64,000 nt of DNA from Bifidobacterium rousetti (GCF_008698235.1 NZ_PEBH01000011.1:1-64000), one strand, 5' to 3'. Counted from the stretch's first letter, positions 42,676 to 50,890 are shown. Translations and numbers: made by a program. Notes: a model not told the origin generated them from the sequence alone.

Positions 42676-44193
42676 TCAGTGACGGTTGTCGAGACGGTGG
42701 ACCATCTCGGACAGCTCCAGCTCCTTCTCGAACTGGCGGGCGGTGGTGTTCTCGTCGATGACGGCGAGCTCGACACCGGCGATGCGGGCGAAGTCCTCCC
42801 AAGCCTCACGACCGACGGAGGTGGTCATGCAGGTGTGGTGGGAGCCGCCGGCGGTGATCCAGCACTGGACGGCGGTCTTCAGGTCCGGCTTGGCCTGCCA
42901 GACGGCGCGGGCGCACGGAAGCTCCTTGAGGGAACCCTGCGGCTCGACGACGTCGACGACGTCCATGAGCAGGCGGAAGCGCTCGCGCACGTCGGACATG
43001 GAGACGACGACCGCGTCCTTCTTCGGCTTGCCGGAGAAGACGAGGCGGACCGGGTCGGCCTTGCCGCCGATGCCGAGCGGGTGGATCTCGAGCTTCGGCT
43101 TGGCGATGGTGCCGATGGACGGGGAGACCTCGAGCATGTGGGAGCCCATGTCGAGCTCGTCGCCCTCGGTGAAGTTGTAGGAGTAGTCCTCCATGAGGGA
43201 GGCGCCACCCTCAAGGCCGTAGCCCATGACGGCGCCGATGCGCACGAGGACGGCGGTCTTCCAGTCGCCTTCGGCGGAGAAGCCCCAGCCGTACTCGGAC
43301 GGGAAGCGCTGCGGGCCGACGCCCGGCAGCTGCGGGAGGGCGCCGAGGTCCTCGAAGTTGTCGACGCCGGCGGTGCAGCCGTTGGCGCGCATCATGTTGA
43401 CCATCGCGGCCTCTTCCTTGGCGGCGATGTACAGGGAGTCGTACTTGGCGTCGAGCAGGGCCGGGTCGACGTCGTACTTGGCCTTGTAGTCCTCGATGAT
43501 CTCCTTGACCTGATCGTCCTTGACGGCCTCGTACGCGGCGACGAGCTCGTTGACGGCCCAAGTGTTGATGGAGGCGCCGAAGACGCGCTCGGCCTCGGTC
43601 TTGTCGCCCTCGGTGACGGCGACGTTGCGCATGTTGTCGCCCCAGCGCATGACCTTCATGTTGTTGGAGGCGTCCCAGCCGGCGCAGGCGCGGGCCCAGG
43701 TGCCGACCTTCTCGGCGACCTCCGGGTCGGTGTAGTGGCCGACGACGATCTTGCGCTTGATGCCGAGACGGGAGACGATGTAACCGAACTCACGGTCGCC
43801 GTGGGCGGCCTGGTTCAGGTTCATGAAGTCCATGTCGATGGTCTCCCACGGGATCTCCTTGTGGTGCTGGGTGGCCAGCTGCAGCAGCGGCTTGGTCAGC
43901 ACTTCGAGGCCGCGGATCCACATCTTGGCCGGGGAGAAGGTGTGGCACCAGGTGATCACGCCGATGACGTTCGGGTTGGCGGACGCCTCGACCATGAACT
44001 CCTTGACGCCGTCGGAGGACTTCAGGGTGGGCTTGAGGACGATCTTCGCCGGGATCTTGCCGGTGTTGTTGAGGTAGTCGACCATTTCGGCGGAGTGGAT
44101 GGCGACCTGACGCAGGGCCTCCTCACCGTACAGGTCCTGCGAGCCGACGCCGAACCAGATTTCCTTGCCCTCGAACGGGTTCTCCATAACCAT
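42676..44193 (-). CDS. araA: L-arabinose isomerase
   Basis: The enzyme converts L-arabinose to L-ribulose. The 505-residue length and the sequence (IWFGVGSQDLYGEEAL at the start, GVITWCHTFSPAKMWI, PQRFPSEYGWGFSAEGDWKT, and ITAGGSHHTCMTTSVG with the metal-binding His residues near the end) identify it clearly. It is the last of the araB-araD-araA set. The start at 44193 is preceded by AAAGGAAG. A 475-bp repeat-filled gap separates it from araD, so it may rely on its own promoter or on processing. The LacI regulator at 47478 probably controls the set. Confidence 0.97.
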   Translation of the reverse strand: MVMENPFEGKEIWFGVGSQDLYGEEALRQVAIHSAEMVDYLNNTGKIPAKIVLKPTLKSSDGVKEFMVEASANPNVIGVITWCHTFSPAKMWIRGLEVLTKPLLQLATQHHKEIPWETIDMDFMNLNQAAHGDREFGYIVSRLGIKRKIVVGHYTDPEVAEKVGTWARACAGWDASNNMKVMRWGDNMRNVAVTEGDKTEAERVFGASINTWAVNELVAAYEAVKDDQVKEIIEDYKAKYDVDPALLDAKYDSLYIAAKEEAAMVNMMRANGCTAGVDNFEDLGALPQLPGVGPQRFPSEYGWGFSAEGDWKTAVLVRIGAVMGYGLEGGASLMEDYSYNFTEGDELDMGSHMLEVSPSIGTIAKPKLEIHPLGIGGKADPVRLVFSGKPKKDAVVVSMSDVRERFRLLMDVVDVVEPQGSLKELPCARAVWQAKPDLKTAVQCWITAGGSHHTCMTTSVGREAWEDFARIAGVELAVIDENTTARQFEKELELSEMVHRLDNRH

Positions 44194-44291
44194 GGGTTAC
44201 TTCCTTTACTTCGTTGTGATGGATTGGATCACGTTTTGGTCCGACTTCGCAGTCGGACCAAAAGTCGTTTTGTTTGTTGATCGATGGGTCT

Positions 44292-44337
44292 CTCCCCCAC
44301 CCGCTTCCGCGGGAGCCCCCCCCCGTCAGAGGGGGCC
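44292..44337. repeat. Tandem-hairpin repeat, copy 3
   Basis: CTCCCCC, hairpin CCCGC/GCGGG, then a nine-C run and GTCAGAGGGGGCC. It stands in the araA leader side of the 44194-44668 gap. The C9 run is longer than in other copies. Confidence 0.6.
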
Positions 44338-44395
44338 GAAGGAAAGCCCTCAGTGCTGCTGGCGCAGTCAGCGCGTCAGCGACGGCTTGGCGTGT

Positions 44396-44463
44396 GTGTC
44401 CGCAAGGCGCACCGAGGGAAGGCGTGCGAAGGCACGTCGACCGAGGAGCAACGCCGCGGACAC
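44396..44463. repeat. Structured repeat C, unit 1
   Basis: An outer stem GTGTCCGC/GCGGACAC, a GGCG/CGCC stem and an inner stem CGTGC-GAAG-GCACG followed by TCGA. The inner part (GAAGGCGTGCGAAGGCACGT) matches unit 2 with compensated changes. Confidence 0.55.
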
Positions 44464-44505
44464 TCCGCCAAGTCAGTGCTGGCGTAGCCGGCGGTGGTCC
44501 GATGC

Positions 44506-44575
44506 GTGCGAATCCAAGGCGCGGGAGACGAAGGCGTACGAAGGTACGTCGAGTCTCGGCGCTGTGCTGACGCAC
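44506..44575. repeat. Structured repeat C, unit 2
   Basis: An outer stem GTGCG/CGCAC, a middle stem GAGAC/GTCTC and an inner stem CGTAC-GAAG-GTACG followed by TCGA. It is a diverged copy of unit 1, 110 bp away in the same orientation; the C-to-T/G-to-A changes in the inner stem keep pairing. Confidence 0.55.
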
Positions 44576-44606
44576 AGCCTTCGCGGTCTTAACGACCGCT
44601 CACTTC

Positions 44607-44643
44607 GCCTACGGACAGTCCACCGGACTGTCCGCTTGACGGC
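44607..44643. repeat. REP-like hairpin A, variant copy
   Basis: GCCTAC, stem GGACAGTCC-ACC-GGACTGTCC, then GCTTGACGGC. The frame (GCCTAC...GCTT(C/G)ACGGC) is the same as in the 45513 and 59488 copies, with a different but fully paired stem. It ends 26 bp beyond the araD stop. Confidence 0.55.
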
Positions 44644-44668
44644 TCAGCGCGGGAGGCGCACCATCGGA

Positions 44669-45361
44669 TCAGTGCTGGCCGTAGACGTTCTGGTAGCGGT
44701 CGTTCAGCTTGTCGATGTCGGCCTGGTCGATCTCGATGATCTCACCCAGCTGACGGGCGGCCCACATCGTGTGCGCCACCTCCTCGGTCATGGCGGCGGC
44801 CTTCACCGCGCCCTCAGCATCCTTGCCAATGGTGAAGGGACCGTGGTTCTGCATCAGCACCGCCGGCGACTTCGGGTACTTCTTCAGCGTCTCCACCACG
44901 CCCTCGCCGATCGCCTCCGAGCCGATCAGACGGAACGGGCCCACCGGCACCGGGCCGCCGAACTCGTCACCCATCATCGTCAGACCGCACGGGATGTTCT
45001 GACCCGTCGCCGCCCACGCCGTGGCGTAGGTGGAGTGCGTGTGCACCACACCGTACACGTCAGGCATGTTGCGGTAGATGTACGCGTGCGACGCCGTATC
45101 CGAGCTCGGCGCCTCGGTGCCGTCCACCACGTTGCCGTCGAGATCGACAACGACCATCGAGTTCGGCGTCAGGTTCTCGTAACGCACGCCCGACGGCTTG
45201 ATCACGAACAGGTCCGCCGTGTGCAGACGCTGCGACACGTTGCCCGCCGTCCACACGACCAGGTTCCACTTGATCAGCTGCTGGTGCAGGTTCGAGACCA
45301 CCTCGCGCACCTGCTTGACCTCGGCACGCACCTCAGGACCATAATCAGCCAAAGTAGCCAT
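44669..45361 (-). CDS. araD: L-ribulose-5-phosphate 4-epimerase
   Basis: The enzyme converts L-ribulose-5-phosphate to D-xylulose-5-phosphate, which enters the bifid shunt. It is a class II aldolase-fold protein with the Zn-binding HTHSTYATAW segment and a third His in MQNHGPF; WTAGNVSQR and KPSGVRYENL form the phosphate site. It has 230 residues, as usual. The start at 45361 is chosen for AAAGGAAACCCAAATT upstream; a longer start adds 16 residues without homology. The carboxy-terminal codons and stop (TCAGTGCTGGC on the plus strand) are echoed at 44350 and 44470 in the gap after the gene. Confidence 0.96.
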   Translation of the reverse strand: MATLADYGPEVRAEVKQVREVVSNLHQQLIKWNLVVWTAGNVSQRLHTADLFVIKPSGVRYENLTPNSMVVVDLDGNVVDGTEAPSSDTASHAYIYRNMPDVYGVVHTHSTYATAWAATGQNIPCGLTMMGDEFGGPVPVGPFRLIGSEAIGEGVVETLKKYPKSPAVLMQNHGPFTIGKDAEGAVKAAAMTEEVAHTMWAARQLGEIIEIDQADIDKLNDRYQNVYGQH

Positions 45362-45424
45362 AATTTGGGTTTCCTTTCCACTAGTGATGGATTGACGATT
45401 TGATTGCAAATACCGTTCGGGTCT

Positions 45425-45471
45425 CTCCCCCAGTCAGCCTCCGGCTGACAGCCCCCTCGTCAGAGGGGGCC
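45425..45471. repeat. Tandem-hairpin repeat, copy 4
   Basis: CTCCCCCA, hairpin GTCAGCC-TCC-GGCTGAC, then CAGCCCCCTCGTCAGAGGGGGCC. It forms the left part of a composite repeat that fills the 237-bp gap between araB and araD. Confidence 0.65.
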
Positions 45472-45512
45472 AAGACGGAAGCCGGCCGAGCCCCCGACCG
45501 CCTTCAGGCTCG

Positions 45513-45570
45513 CCTGTCGGCTCGCACGTTGCCTACAAACAGCTCTGCTGCTTGCTTCACGGCAACGTCC
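45513..45570. repeat. REP-like hairpin A, copy 1
   Basis: A 58-bp segment beginning CCTGTCGGCTCGCACGTTGC is repeated at 59488-59545 with two differences. It folds as ACGTTGCC/GGCAACGT with an inner AAACAGC/GCTGCTT stem (one mismatch). CAGAGGGGGCCAGAGAAGG follows directly, a half copy of the neighbouring tandem-hairpin repeat. Confidence 0.65.
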
Positions 45571-45598
45571 CATCAGAGGGGGCCAGAGAAGGGAGGGA

Positions 45599-47242
45599 TT
45601 ACTTGTCTTCGAGATCGATGGTCTCGATCGCGGTGTGCTCGATGGGCAGGCCCTTCGAGAAGCGGGCGAAGAAGTCCTCGAATCCGACGACATCGCCGGC
45701 GTAGGGCTCTTCGGTGGTGGACTGCGCGTCCTTGAACACGCGGCCGTCGAGGTAGTCGGCGAGGTTGGTGTGGTCCTCGTTGGTGTTCCACAGGTAGTCG
45801 GCGAGCACGGCCATGCCCCAGGCGCCGCCCTCGGCCGCGGTGGACATCACCTTGATCGGGGTGTTGAACGCGGCGGCGAGGATCTTCTGCGCGACCTTCG
45901 GCGTGGTGAAGATGCCACCGTGGCCGACGAGGGAGTCGATCTGGACGTGCTCCTGCTTGGTCATGACGTCCATGCCGATCTTGACCGGGGAGAACGCGGA
46001 GAACAGCTGGGCGCGCATGAAGTTGCCGAGGGTCATGTTGGCCTCGGGGCTGCGGGCGAACAGCGGGCGGCCTTCGGGCAGGCCGGCCAGGAACTCGCCG
46101 GAGCGGAACGGGTAGTTGATCAGGCCTCCGCAGTTGGAGTCGACGTCATCGGCGATGGCCGAGCGGAACAGCGTGCCGTAGAGCGTGCCGGCGTCGACCG
46201 GCTGGCCGATCGCCTTGGCGAACTGGCCGAACAGGCCGACCCACGCGTTCAAGTCGGAGGTGAAGTTGTTGGCGTGGCTCATGCCCGCGAGGTCGCCGGC
46301 CGGGGTGGTGACGAGGTCGACTTCCGGGTGCAGGGCCTTGAGCTTGTGCTCGAGCACGACCATCGCGAAGATCGAGGTGCCGGCGGAGACGTTGCCGGTG
46401 CGCACGCGCACGGAGTTGGTGGCGACCATGCCGGTGCCGGCGTCACCCTCCGGCGGGGCAAGCACGATGCCGGGCTGGAGCGTGCCGGACGGGTCGAGGA
46501 GCTTGGCGCCTTCGGCGGTCAGCTCACCGGCCGGGGTGCCGGCGACGAGCGGCTCGGGCAGCAGGTCCTCGAGCTTCCACGGCTGGACGGCGACCTCGGG
46601 CAGGGCGTCGAACTGCTTGATGAACTCGGTCTCGTAGGTGTGGGTGGTCGGGTCGATCGGGAACATGCCGGAGGCGTCGCCGACGCCGAGCACCTTGCGT
46701 CCGGTGAGCTTCCAGTGGACGTAGCCGGCGAGCGTGGTGAAGTACGCGACCTTGGAGACGTGCTCCTCCTTGTTGAGGACCGCCTGGTAGAGGTGGGCGA
46801 TGGACCAGCGCTCGGGGATGTTGTACTGGAACAGCTGGGAGAGCTTCTCGTGCGCCTCGGAGGTGTTGGTGTTCTGCCAGGTGCGGAACGGCACGAGCAG
46901 CTCGCCGTTCTCGTCGAAGGCGAGGTAGCCGTGCATCATCGCGGAGAAACCGATGTGGCCAATGTGGGTGAGCTTCTCGCCGTACGCGGTCTCGACGTCG
47001 TTGGCCATGGACGCGTAGGCCGACTGCAGGCCCTTCCAGATTTCCTCCTTGGAGTAGCTCCACAGGCCGTCCTCCAGATGGGAGGCCCAGCCGTAGTCGC
47101 CGGAGGCGATGGTCTTGTAGGTGTCGTCGATCAGGACGGCCTTGATGCGGGTGGAACCGAATTCGATGCCCAGCGAGGTCTTGCCGGCGCGGATCTTCTC
47201 GGCGATCGCGGCGACCTGCTCCGAATCATTCGTAGCTGCCAT
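45599..47242 (-). CDS. araB: FGGY-family ribulokinase (xylulokinase-like)
   Basis: The protein phosphorylates a ketopentose; beside araD and araA the substrate is most likely L-ribulose. It is a 547-residue FGGY kinase: SLGIEFGSTRIKAVLID at the amino end (phosphate 1 loop), GYVHWKLTGRKVLGVGDASG, and AEGGAWGMAVLADYLW near the end. The sequence is of the xylulokinase-like AraB type seen in lactic and bifid bacteria rather than the E. coli type, so annotation as xylulokinase is possible. It is the first gene of the araBDA set, with GAGGAG upstream and a LacI operator 90 bp before the start. Confidence 0.88.
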   Translation of the reverse strand: MAATNDSEQVAAIAEKIRAGKTSLGIEFGSTRIKAVLIDDTYKTIASGDYGWASHLEDGLWSYSKEEIWKGLQSAYASMANDVETAYGEKLTHIGHIGFSAMMHGYLAFDENGELLVPFRTWQNTNTSEAHEKLSQLFQYNIPERWSIAHLYQAVLNKEEHVSKVAYFTTLAGYVHWKLTGRKVLGVGDASGMFPIDPTTHTYETEFIKQFDALPEVAVQPWKLEDLLPEPLVAGTPAGELTAEGAKLLDPSGTLQPGIVLAPPEGDAGTGMVATNSVRVRTGNVSAGTSIFAMVVLEHKLKALHPEVDLVTTPAGDLAGMSHANNFTSDLNAWVGLFGQFAKAIGQPVDAGTLYGTLFRSAIADDVDSNCGGLINYPFRSGEFLAGLPEGRPLFARSPEANMTLGNFMRAQLFSAFSPVKIGMDVMTKQEHVQIDSLVGHGGIFTTPKVAQKILAAAFNTPIKVMSTAAEGGAWGMAVLADYLWNTNEDHTNLADYLDGRVFKDAQSTTEEPYAGDVVGFEDFFARFSKGLPIEHTAIETIDLEDK

Positions 47243-47330
47243 AGTATGTGTGACTCCTCACTGATCGGCCGGCCATCACCGCCCGATCGTCGTCCCGCGA
47301 ACGTTGTCAACCACCCCTCGTCGGGCGTGC

Positions 47331-47344
47331 TGTTAACGCTCACA
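47331..47344. promoter_or_regulatory. LacI-type operator before araB
   Basis: TGTTAACGCTCACA contains one perfect GCTCAC half-site and a degenerate one; a symmetric relative, GTGAGCGCTCAC, precedes the regulator gene at 48676. It falls at about +6 to +19 of the predicted araB transcript, a position for repression. Confidence 0.6.
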
Positions 47345-47357
47345 ATTTCCGTGCTCC

Positions 47358-47386
47358 ATTGTACAGATTGAGCCGGGCGAACACAA
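47358..47386 (-). promoter_or_regulatory. Promoter of araB
   Basis: On the minus strand TTGTGT (47381-47386), a 17-bp spacer and TACAAT (47358-47363) give a leader of about 108 nt. The -35 is weak, the -10 good. The operator follows immediately. Confidence 0.55.
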
Positions 47387-47477
47387 CCCCGACGTGTCAC
47401 GCTTGATAACGGTTTGATAACAGGTCACAATCCGGCCTTATACCGCCGATTCCACGCGACACCGCACTCCCGACATC

Positions 47478-48599
47478 TCACACCACACGCGGCGGCACCG
47501 GACCGAGCGAGGTGCGGTCGCGCACCGACGCCGGCACCAGTCCGACGCCATGCTGCGAATTCGGCAGCTGGGGCGACGACCCCTCCCCCAGCAACCGCAG
47601 CGTCTCGCGCATCGCCGCCGTGCCGAGCCCCTCGAAATCGGGGCGGACCGTCGTCAGCGGCGGATACATGTTGTCCATCGCGGTCATGTCGTCGAAGCCG
47701 ACGAGGCTCACGTCCTGCGGGATGCGCAGGCTGTGCTCGTGCAGCGCGCGCGCCACACCCACCGCCTGGCTGTCGTTCGCGGTGATGACCGCCGTCGGCA
47801 GCTTCGCGCCCGTCACACCGGCCGTGTCGATCAGACGGTTCATCTTCGCGTACGCTTCGCCCGACTCCCACGTCGTGCAGCGCATCACCTGCGTCTGGAT
47901 CGATGCCTCCGCGGACAGCGTCTCCCACGCGACCAGCCGCGTCGCGGCGTCGCGCCATTCCGACGGGCCGGCCAGATACAGCACGCGGCGATGACCGGCC
48001 GACTTGACCAGACGCATCACGTCCGCCATCGCACCCCACTGGTCGATGCCGACGAACGACGTGCGCGTCAGACCGTCGTCCGGGATCAGCGAACGCGCCT
48101 CGCGCATGCTCATCCCGCCATGGGTCGACGTGACGATGACGCGCGGCTGGTCGACGCGGGCGCGGCAGGCGACGTCGAGCATCACGTCGGTCGGCGTCAG
48201 GAAGATGAACGCGTCGACGTTCTGCTCGTTGAACGTGTCGACGAGGTTGTCGAACTCCTTCTGCGTGCACAGCGCCTCATGCACCATCATCACGCTCATG
48301 AACAGGCCGTGGCTGCGGGCGATCGACTCGATCGACGAGATCGCGGAGATCGGGCCGTAGAACTTGAGGCCGCCTGCGATCAGGCCGATCGTGCGCGAAC
48401 GGCTGGAGGCGAGGGCGCGCGCGGAGTTCGACGGACGGTAGCCGAGCTCGCGGATCGCGGCCTTGACGCGGGCGCGCGTCGTCTCGGAGACGTCCGGCGA
48501 ATTGTTGATGACGCGCGAAACGGTCTGATGACTGACCCCCGCGAGCTTGGCGACCTCGAACATCGAGGGACGTTTGTTCGTGTTGCGGCTGGAAACCAT
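47478..48599 (-). CDS. LacI-family repressor, probable regulator of araBDA
   Basis: A LacI helix-turn-helix covers residues 13-34 (MFEVAKLAGVSHQTVSRVIN). The effector domain ends in LVGFDDMTAMDNMYPPLTTV. Its location next to araB and the shared operator motif before both genes suggest that it represses araBDA and itself, with arabinose as the likely inducer. The start at 48599 is preceded by AAGGAGAAGAGGT. The length is 373. It corresponds in position to the bifidobacterial AraQ/AraR regulators, but the symbol is not certain. Confidence 0.9.
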   Translation of the reverse strand: MVSSRNTNKRPSMFEVAKLAGVSHQTVSRVINNSPDVSETTRARVKAAIRELGYRPSNSARALASSRSRTIGLIAGGLKFYGPISAISSIESIARSHGLFMSVMMVHEALCTQKEFDNLVDTFNEQNVDAFIFLTPTDVMLDVACRARVDQPRVIVTSTHGGMSMREARSLIPDDGLTRTSFVGIDQWGAMADVMRLVKSAGHRRVLYLAGPSEWRDAATRLVAWETLSAEASIQTQVMRCTTWESGEAYAKMNRLIDTAGVTGAKLPTAVITANDSQAVGVARALHEHSLRIPQDVSLVGFDDMTAMDNMYPPLTTVRPDFEGLGTAAMRETLRLLGEGSSPQLPNSQHGVGLVPASVRDRTSLGPVPPRVV

Positions 48600-48675
48600 A
48601 CCTCTTCTCCTTCCGCGCGGCATTGCACTGACGGCACTTAGGGCTCCAGCTTATCGCGAACGCCCGTCCGACACA

Positions 48676-48687
48676 GTGAGCGCTCAC
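48676..48687. promoter_or_regulatory. LacI-type operator before the arabinose regulator gene
   Basis: GTGAGCGCTCAC is a perfect 12-bp palindrome 77 bp upstream of the regulator start, implying autoregulation. Its right half is the one kept in the araB site. Confidence 0.65.
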
Positions 48688-48733
48688 AGGTAACAGCGGA
48701 GAATGTTCGATCCTCTGAGTTCCGGCGTGGGCC

Positions 48734-48820
48734 GCGGGGAGGCGGAATCCGCTGGTCGCGACACGCTCAAGGCCGCTCGGCCAAGCCTACGGTCGCGACC
48801 AGCGGATTCCGCCTCCCCGC
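48734..48820. repeat. 87-nt long-hairpin element, copy 1
   Basis: The arms 48734-48762 and 48792-48820 are perfect 29-bp inverted repeats (GCGGGGAGGCGG... outward end, ...GTCGCGAC inward end). The 29-nt loop 48763-48791 reads ACGCTCAAGGCCG...CAAGCCTACG and contains GGCCGCTCGGCC, itself a hairpin. It begins 7 bp beyond the rnhB stop. A second copy with nearly the same loop and different arms is at 63235-63321. It could act as a terminator, but only a short TTTT follows, on the plus side. Confidence 0.8.
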
Positions 48821-48827
48821 TCCGTTT

Positions 48828-49550
48828 TCATGTAAGTTTCCAGGAGAGGCGATGAAGGTCGCTGGGGCCGTGTTGGGCGATGGCGTCGCGGTGGGCCTGG
48901 GTGCCGTAGCCCTTGTTGTGCTCCCATTCGTAAGATTCGTACTTGGGGTCGGATTCGGCGAGTTCAACCATGAGATGGTCTCGAGTGACCTTGGCGATCA
49001 CGGCCGCGGTGGCGACGACGGCGCAGTGGCGGTCTCCCTTGACCTTGGTGGTCACGCGGGCGGGGATCGGGACCTCGGGGGCGTCGAAGGTGTCGAGCGC
49101 CTTGGTGATGTAGTCGCTCGGGCCGTCGAGGATCGCGCCGACGCGGACAGGATGGGGAGACGCGGCGCCGGTCGCGGAATCGCCGAGTCCCAGTTTGCGT
49201 TCGACTTCGGCCAGCGCGCGCAGGGCGGCGACGCCGAGCGCGTAGGTGATGCCCCACTCGTCGATCTCTGCGTTGGACGCCGAACCGACCGCGTAGGCGG
49301 CGGCCCAGTCGGTCAGCTCGTCGTAGATGGCCTCGCGGCGATGCTCGGTCAGCAGCTTCGAGTCGGCGACGCCCGCCGGGACCTCCAACGGCCCGCCGGC
49401 ATCGCCCCCGAGATCGCGCGCCCAGATCGCGGCGCAGCCGACCATGACCGGGCCGGCGAGCGCGCCGCGGCCGACCTCGTCGAAGCCGCAGATCAGGTCG
49501 TATCCTCGCGCGGCGAGGTCGCGTTCCAGATCGAGCGTGGGGGTGATCAT
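48828..49550 (-). CDS. rnhB: Ribonuclease HII
   Basis: The enzyme removes RNA from RNA-DNA hybrids and single ribonucleotides. Catalytic residues Asp24 and Glu25 lie in CGFDEVGRGALAGP. AILDGPSDYI (a further conserved Asp), VKGDRHCAVVATAAVIAKVTRD and the terminal SYEWEHNKGYGTQAHRDAI follow. It has 240 residues. The ATG overlaps the stop of lepB as ATGA, so the pair is translationally coupled, as in many actinobacteria where rplS, lepB and rnhB are neighbours. Confidence 0.96.
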   Translation of the reverse strand: MITPTLDLERDLAARGYDLICGFDEVGRGALAGPVMVGCAAIWARDLGGDAGGPLEVPAGVADSKLLTEHRREAIYDELTDWAAAYAVGSASNAEIDEWGITYALGVAALRALAEVERKLGLGDSATGAASPHPVRVGAILDGPSDYITKALDTFDAPEVPIPARVTTKVKGDRHCAVVATAAVIAKVTRDHLMVELAESDPKYESYEWEHNKGYGTQAHRDAIAQHGPSDLHRLSWKLT

Positions 49551-50392
49551 GCGGCGTCGCCCGCACTGCCCGAAACACCCGCGTCGGGTACGGAGGCGAA
49601 GACCTCGTGGTGGGCGTCGAGCCCGCTGATGCGGCTCACGGGCCAGTATCGGGCGATGCCGACGCCGACGACGTCGTCGACCGGCACGAGGCCGTGGTCG
49701 CCATCGTCCTGATGGTAGCGGGAGTCGGCGGAGTTGGCGCGGTTGTCGCCCATGACGAAGATGTGGTTCGCGCTGACCGTCACGCTGAACGGGAAGGCGC
49801 TGGGGTCGACCCCGGCCTTGAGGTACGCGCTTTCGTCGACGGCCACGCCGTTGACCTTGATCGGCTGGCCGGCGCCCCCGCATTCGACGGTGTCGCCAGG
49901 CAGGCCGATGACGCGTTTGATGAGGTAGTCGCCGGCCAGCGGGCTGGACGACTGTTCGCCGGCGAGCCAATCGGCGGGATCATGGAAGACGACGACGTCC
50001 CCGCGTTCGAGGCCGATGACGCGCGGCGAGAGCTTCGACGTGACGACGCGGTCGCCGGGTTCGATCGTGCTTTCCATCGAGCGCGACGGGATCTCGTAGA
50101 AGCCGACGAGCAGGACGCGGATCAGGATGACGATGAGGATCGGGATGCCGCACCAGATGAGCGTGTCGCGCCAGGAGAACCGGCCGTCGCCATCGTCTTC
50201 GGCGTCGGCGTTTCCGCGGAAGCCCCCGCGGCCGGCATGACCGGCATGACCGGCATGGCCGACGCGCGCATCGACCGGCTGTTCGCTGACGCCCACGACC
50301 TCGGCGGTCACCGGCACATCGGATGGGTCGACGCCGTGATTGGCCACGTCGAACGTGTTGCGGTCGCGCTCATCGGATTCGTTCGATGCCAT
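49547..50392 (-). CDS. lepB: Signal peptidase I
   Basis: The enzyme cleaves signal peptides outside the membrane. One membrane segment (about 77-98) is followed by the catalytic Ser105 in PSRSMEST and Lys159 in YLIKRVIGLPGD; VMGDNRANSADSR is the conserved box E. The amino tail of about 75 residues is cytoplasmic, acidic and carries a tandem GHAGHAGHAG repeat. It has 281 residues. The binding site AGGAAGGCAAGC is good. It lies between rplS and rnhB. Confidence 0.96.
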   Translation of the reverse strand: MASNESDERDRNTFDVANHGVDPSDVPVTAEVVGVSEQPVDARVGHAGHAGHAGRGGFRGNADAEDDGDGRFSWRDTLIWCGIPILIVILIRVLLVGFYEIPSRSMESTIEPGDRVVTSKLSPRVIGLERGDVVVFHDPADWLAGEQSSSPLAGDYLIKRVIGLPGDTVECGGAGQPIKVNGVAVDESAYLKAGVDPSAFPFSVTVSANHIFVMGDNRANSADSRYHQDDGDHGLVPVDDVVGVGIARYWPVSRISGLDAHHEVFASVPDAGVSGSAGDAA

Positions 50393-50468
50393 GCTTGCCT
50401 TCCTGATATGTCCGCCCTGATGTCCTAGTCGGCGGTGCTTGGGCCATCATAGTGCGCGGGTATGGAAA

Positions 50469-50497
50469 CGGCCCGGAACCAACGGGTTTCCGGGCCG
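50469..50497 (-). terminator. Terminator of rplS
   Basis: CGGCCCGGAA and TTCCGGGCCG pair over 10 bp with a 9-nt loop, followed on the minus strand by TTTCC. It lies 37 bp after the rplS stop and 77 bp before lepB, so lepB probably has its own promoter or receives read-through. Confidence 0.75.
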
Positions 50498-50533
50498 AAT
50501 TTCACGCTTTCCGCGCAGGCGTCAGAGATGACG

Positions 50534-50890
50534 TCACTTGGCGCGACGCTCGACGATACGAGCGGCCTTGCCGCGCAGGGCGCGCAGGTAGTACAGCTTG
50601 GCGCGACGGACACGGCCCAGACGCACGACCTTGATGGAGTCGATGGACGGGGAGTGCAGCGGGAAGCGACGCTCGACACCGGTGCCGAAGCTGACCTTGC
50701 GGACGATGAAGGTCTCGCGCACGCCGGCGCCCTTACGGGCGATGACCACGCCGGTGAAGGTCTGGATACGGGAGTTGTTGCCTTCCTTGATCTTGACGTT
50801 CACGTCGACGGTGTCGCCCGGACGGAAGGTCGGGATCTCCTCGGCCGGCTTCATGTGCTTGGCGTCGAAAGCCTCGATAGCGTTAACCAT
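50534..50890 (-). CDS. rplS: 50S ribosomal protein L19
   Basis: This is a small ribosomal protein at the 30S-50S interface. The sequence [51 protein letters not shown] and [15 protein letters not shown] is standard for L19, and the length of 118 is normal. The start at 50890 follows AAGGAACATC; a longer frame upstream is not supported. The leader to the nearest -10-like TACACT (51121-51126 complement) would be about 230 nt. That leader has GC-rich palindromes (CGCCGGTTCGCCGGCG), possibly regulatory, but I recognise no known leader class. Confidence 0.97.
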   Translation of the reverse strand: MVNAIEAFDAKHMKPAEEIPTFRPGDTVDVNVKIKEGNNSRIQTFTGVVIARKGAGVRETFIVRKVSFGTGVERRFPLHSPSIDSIKVVRLGRVRRAKLYYLRALRGKAARIVERRAK

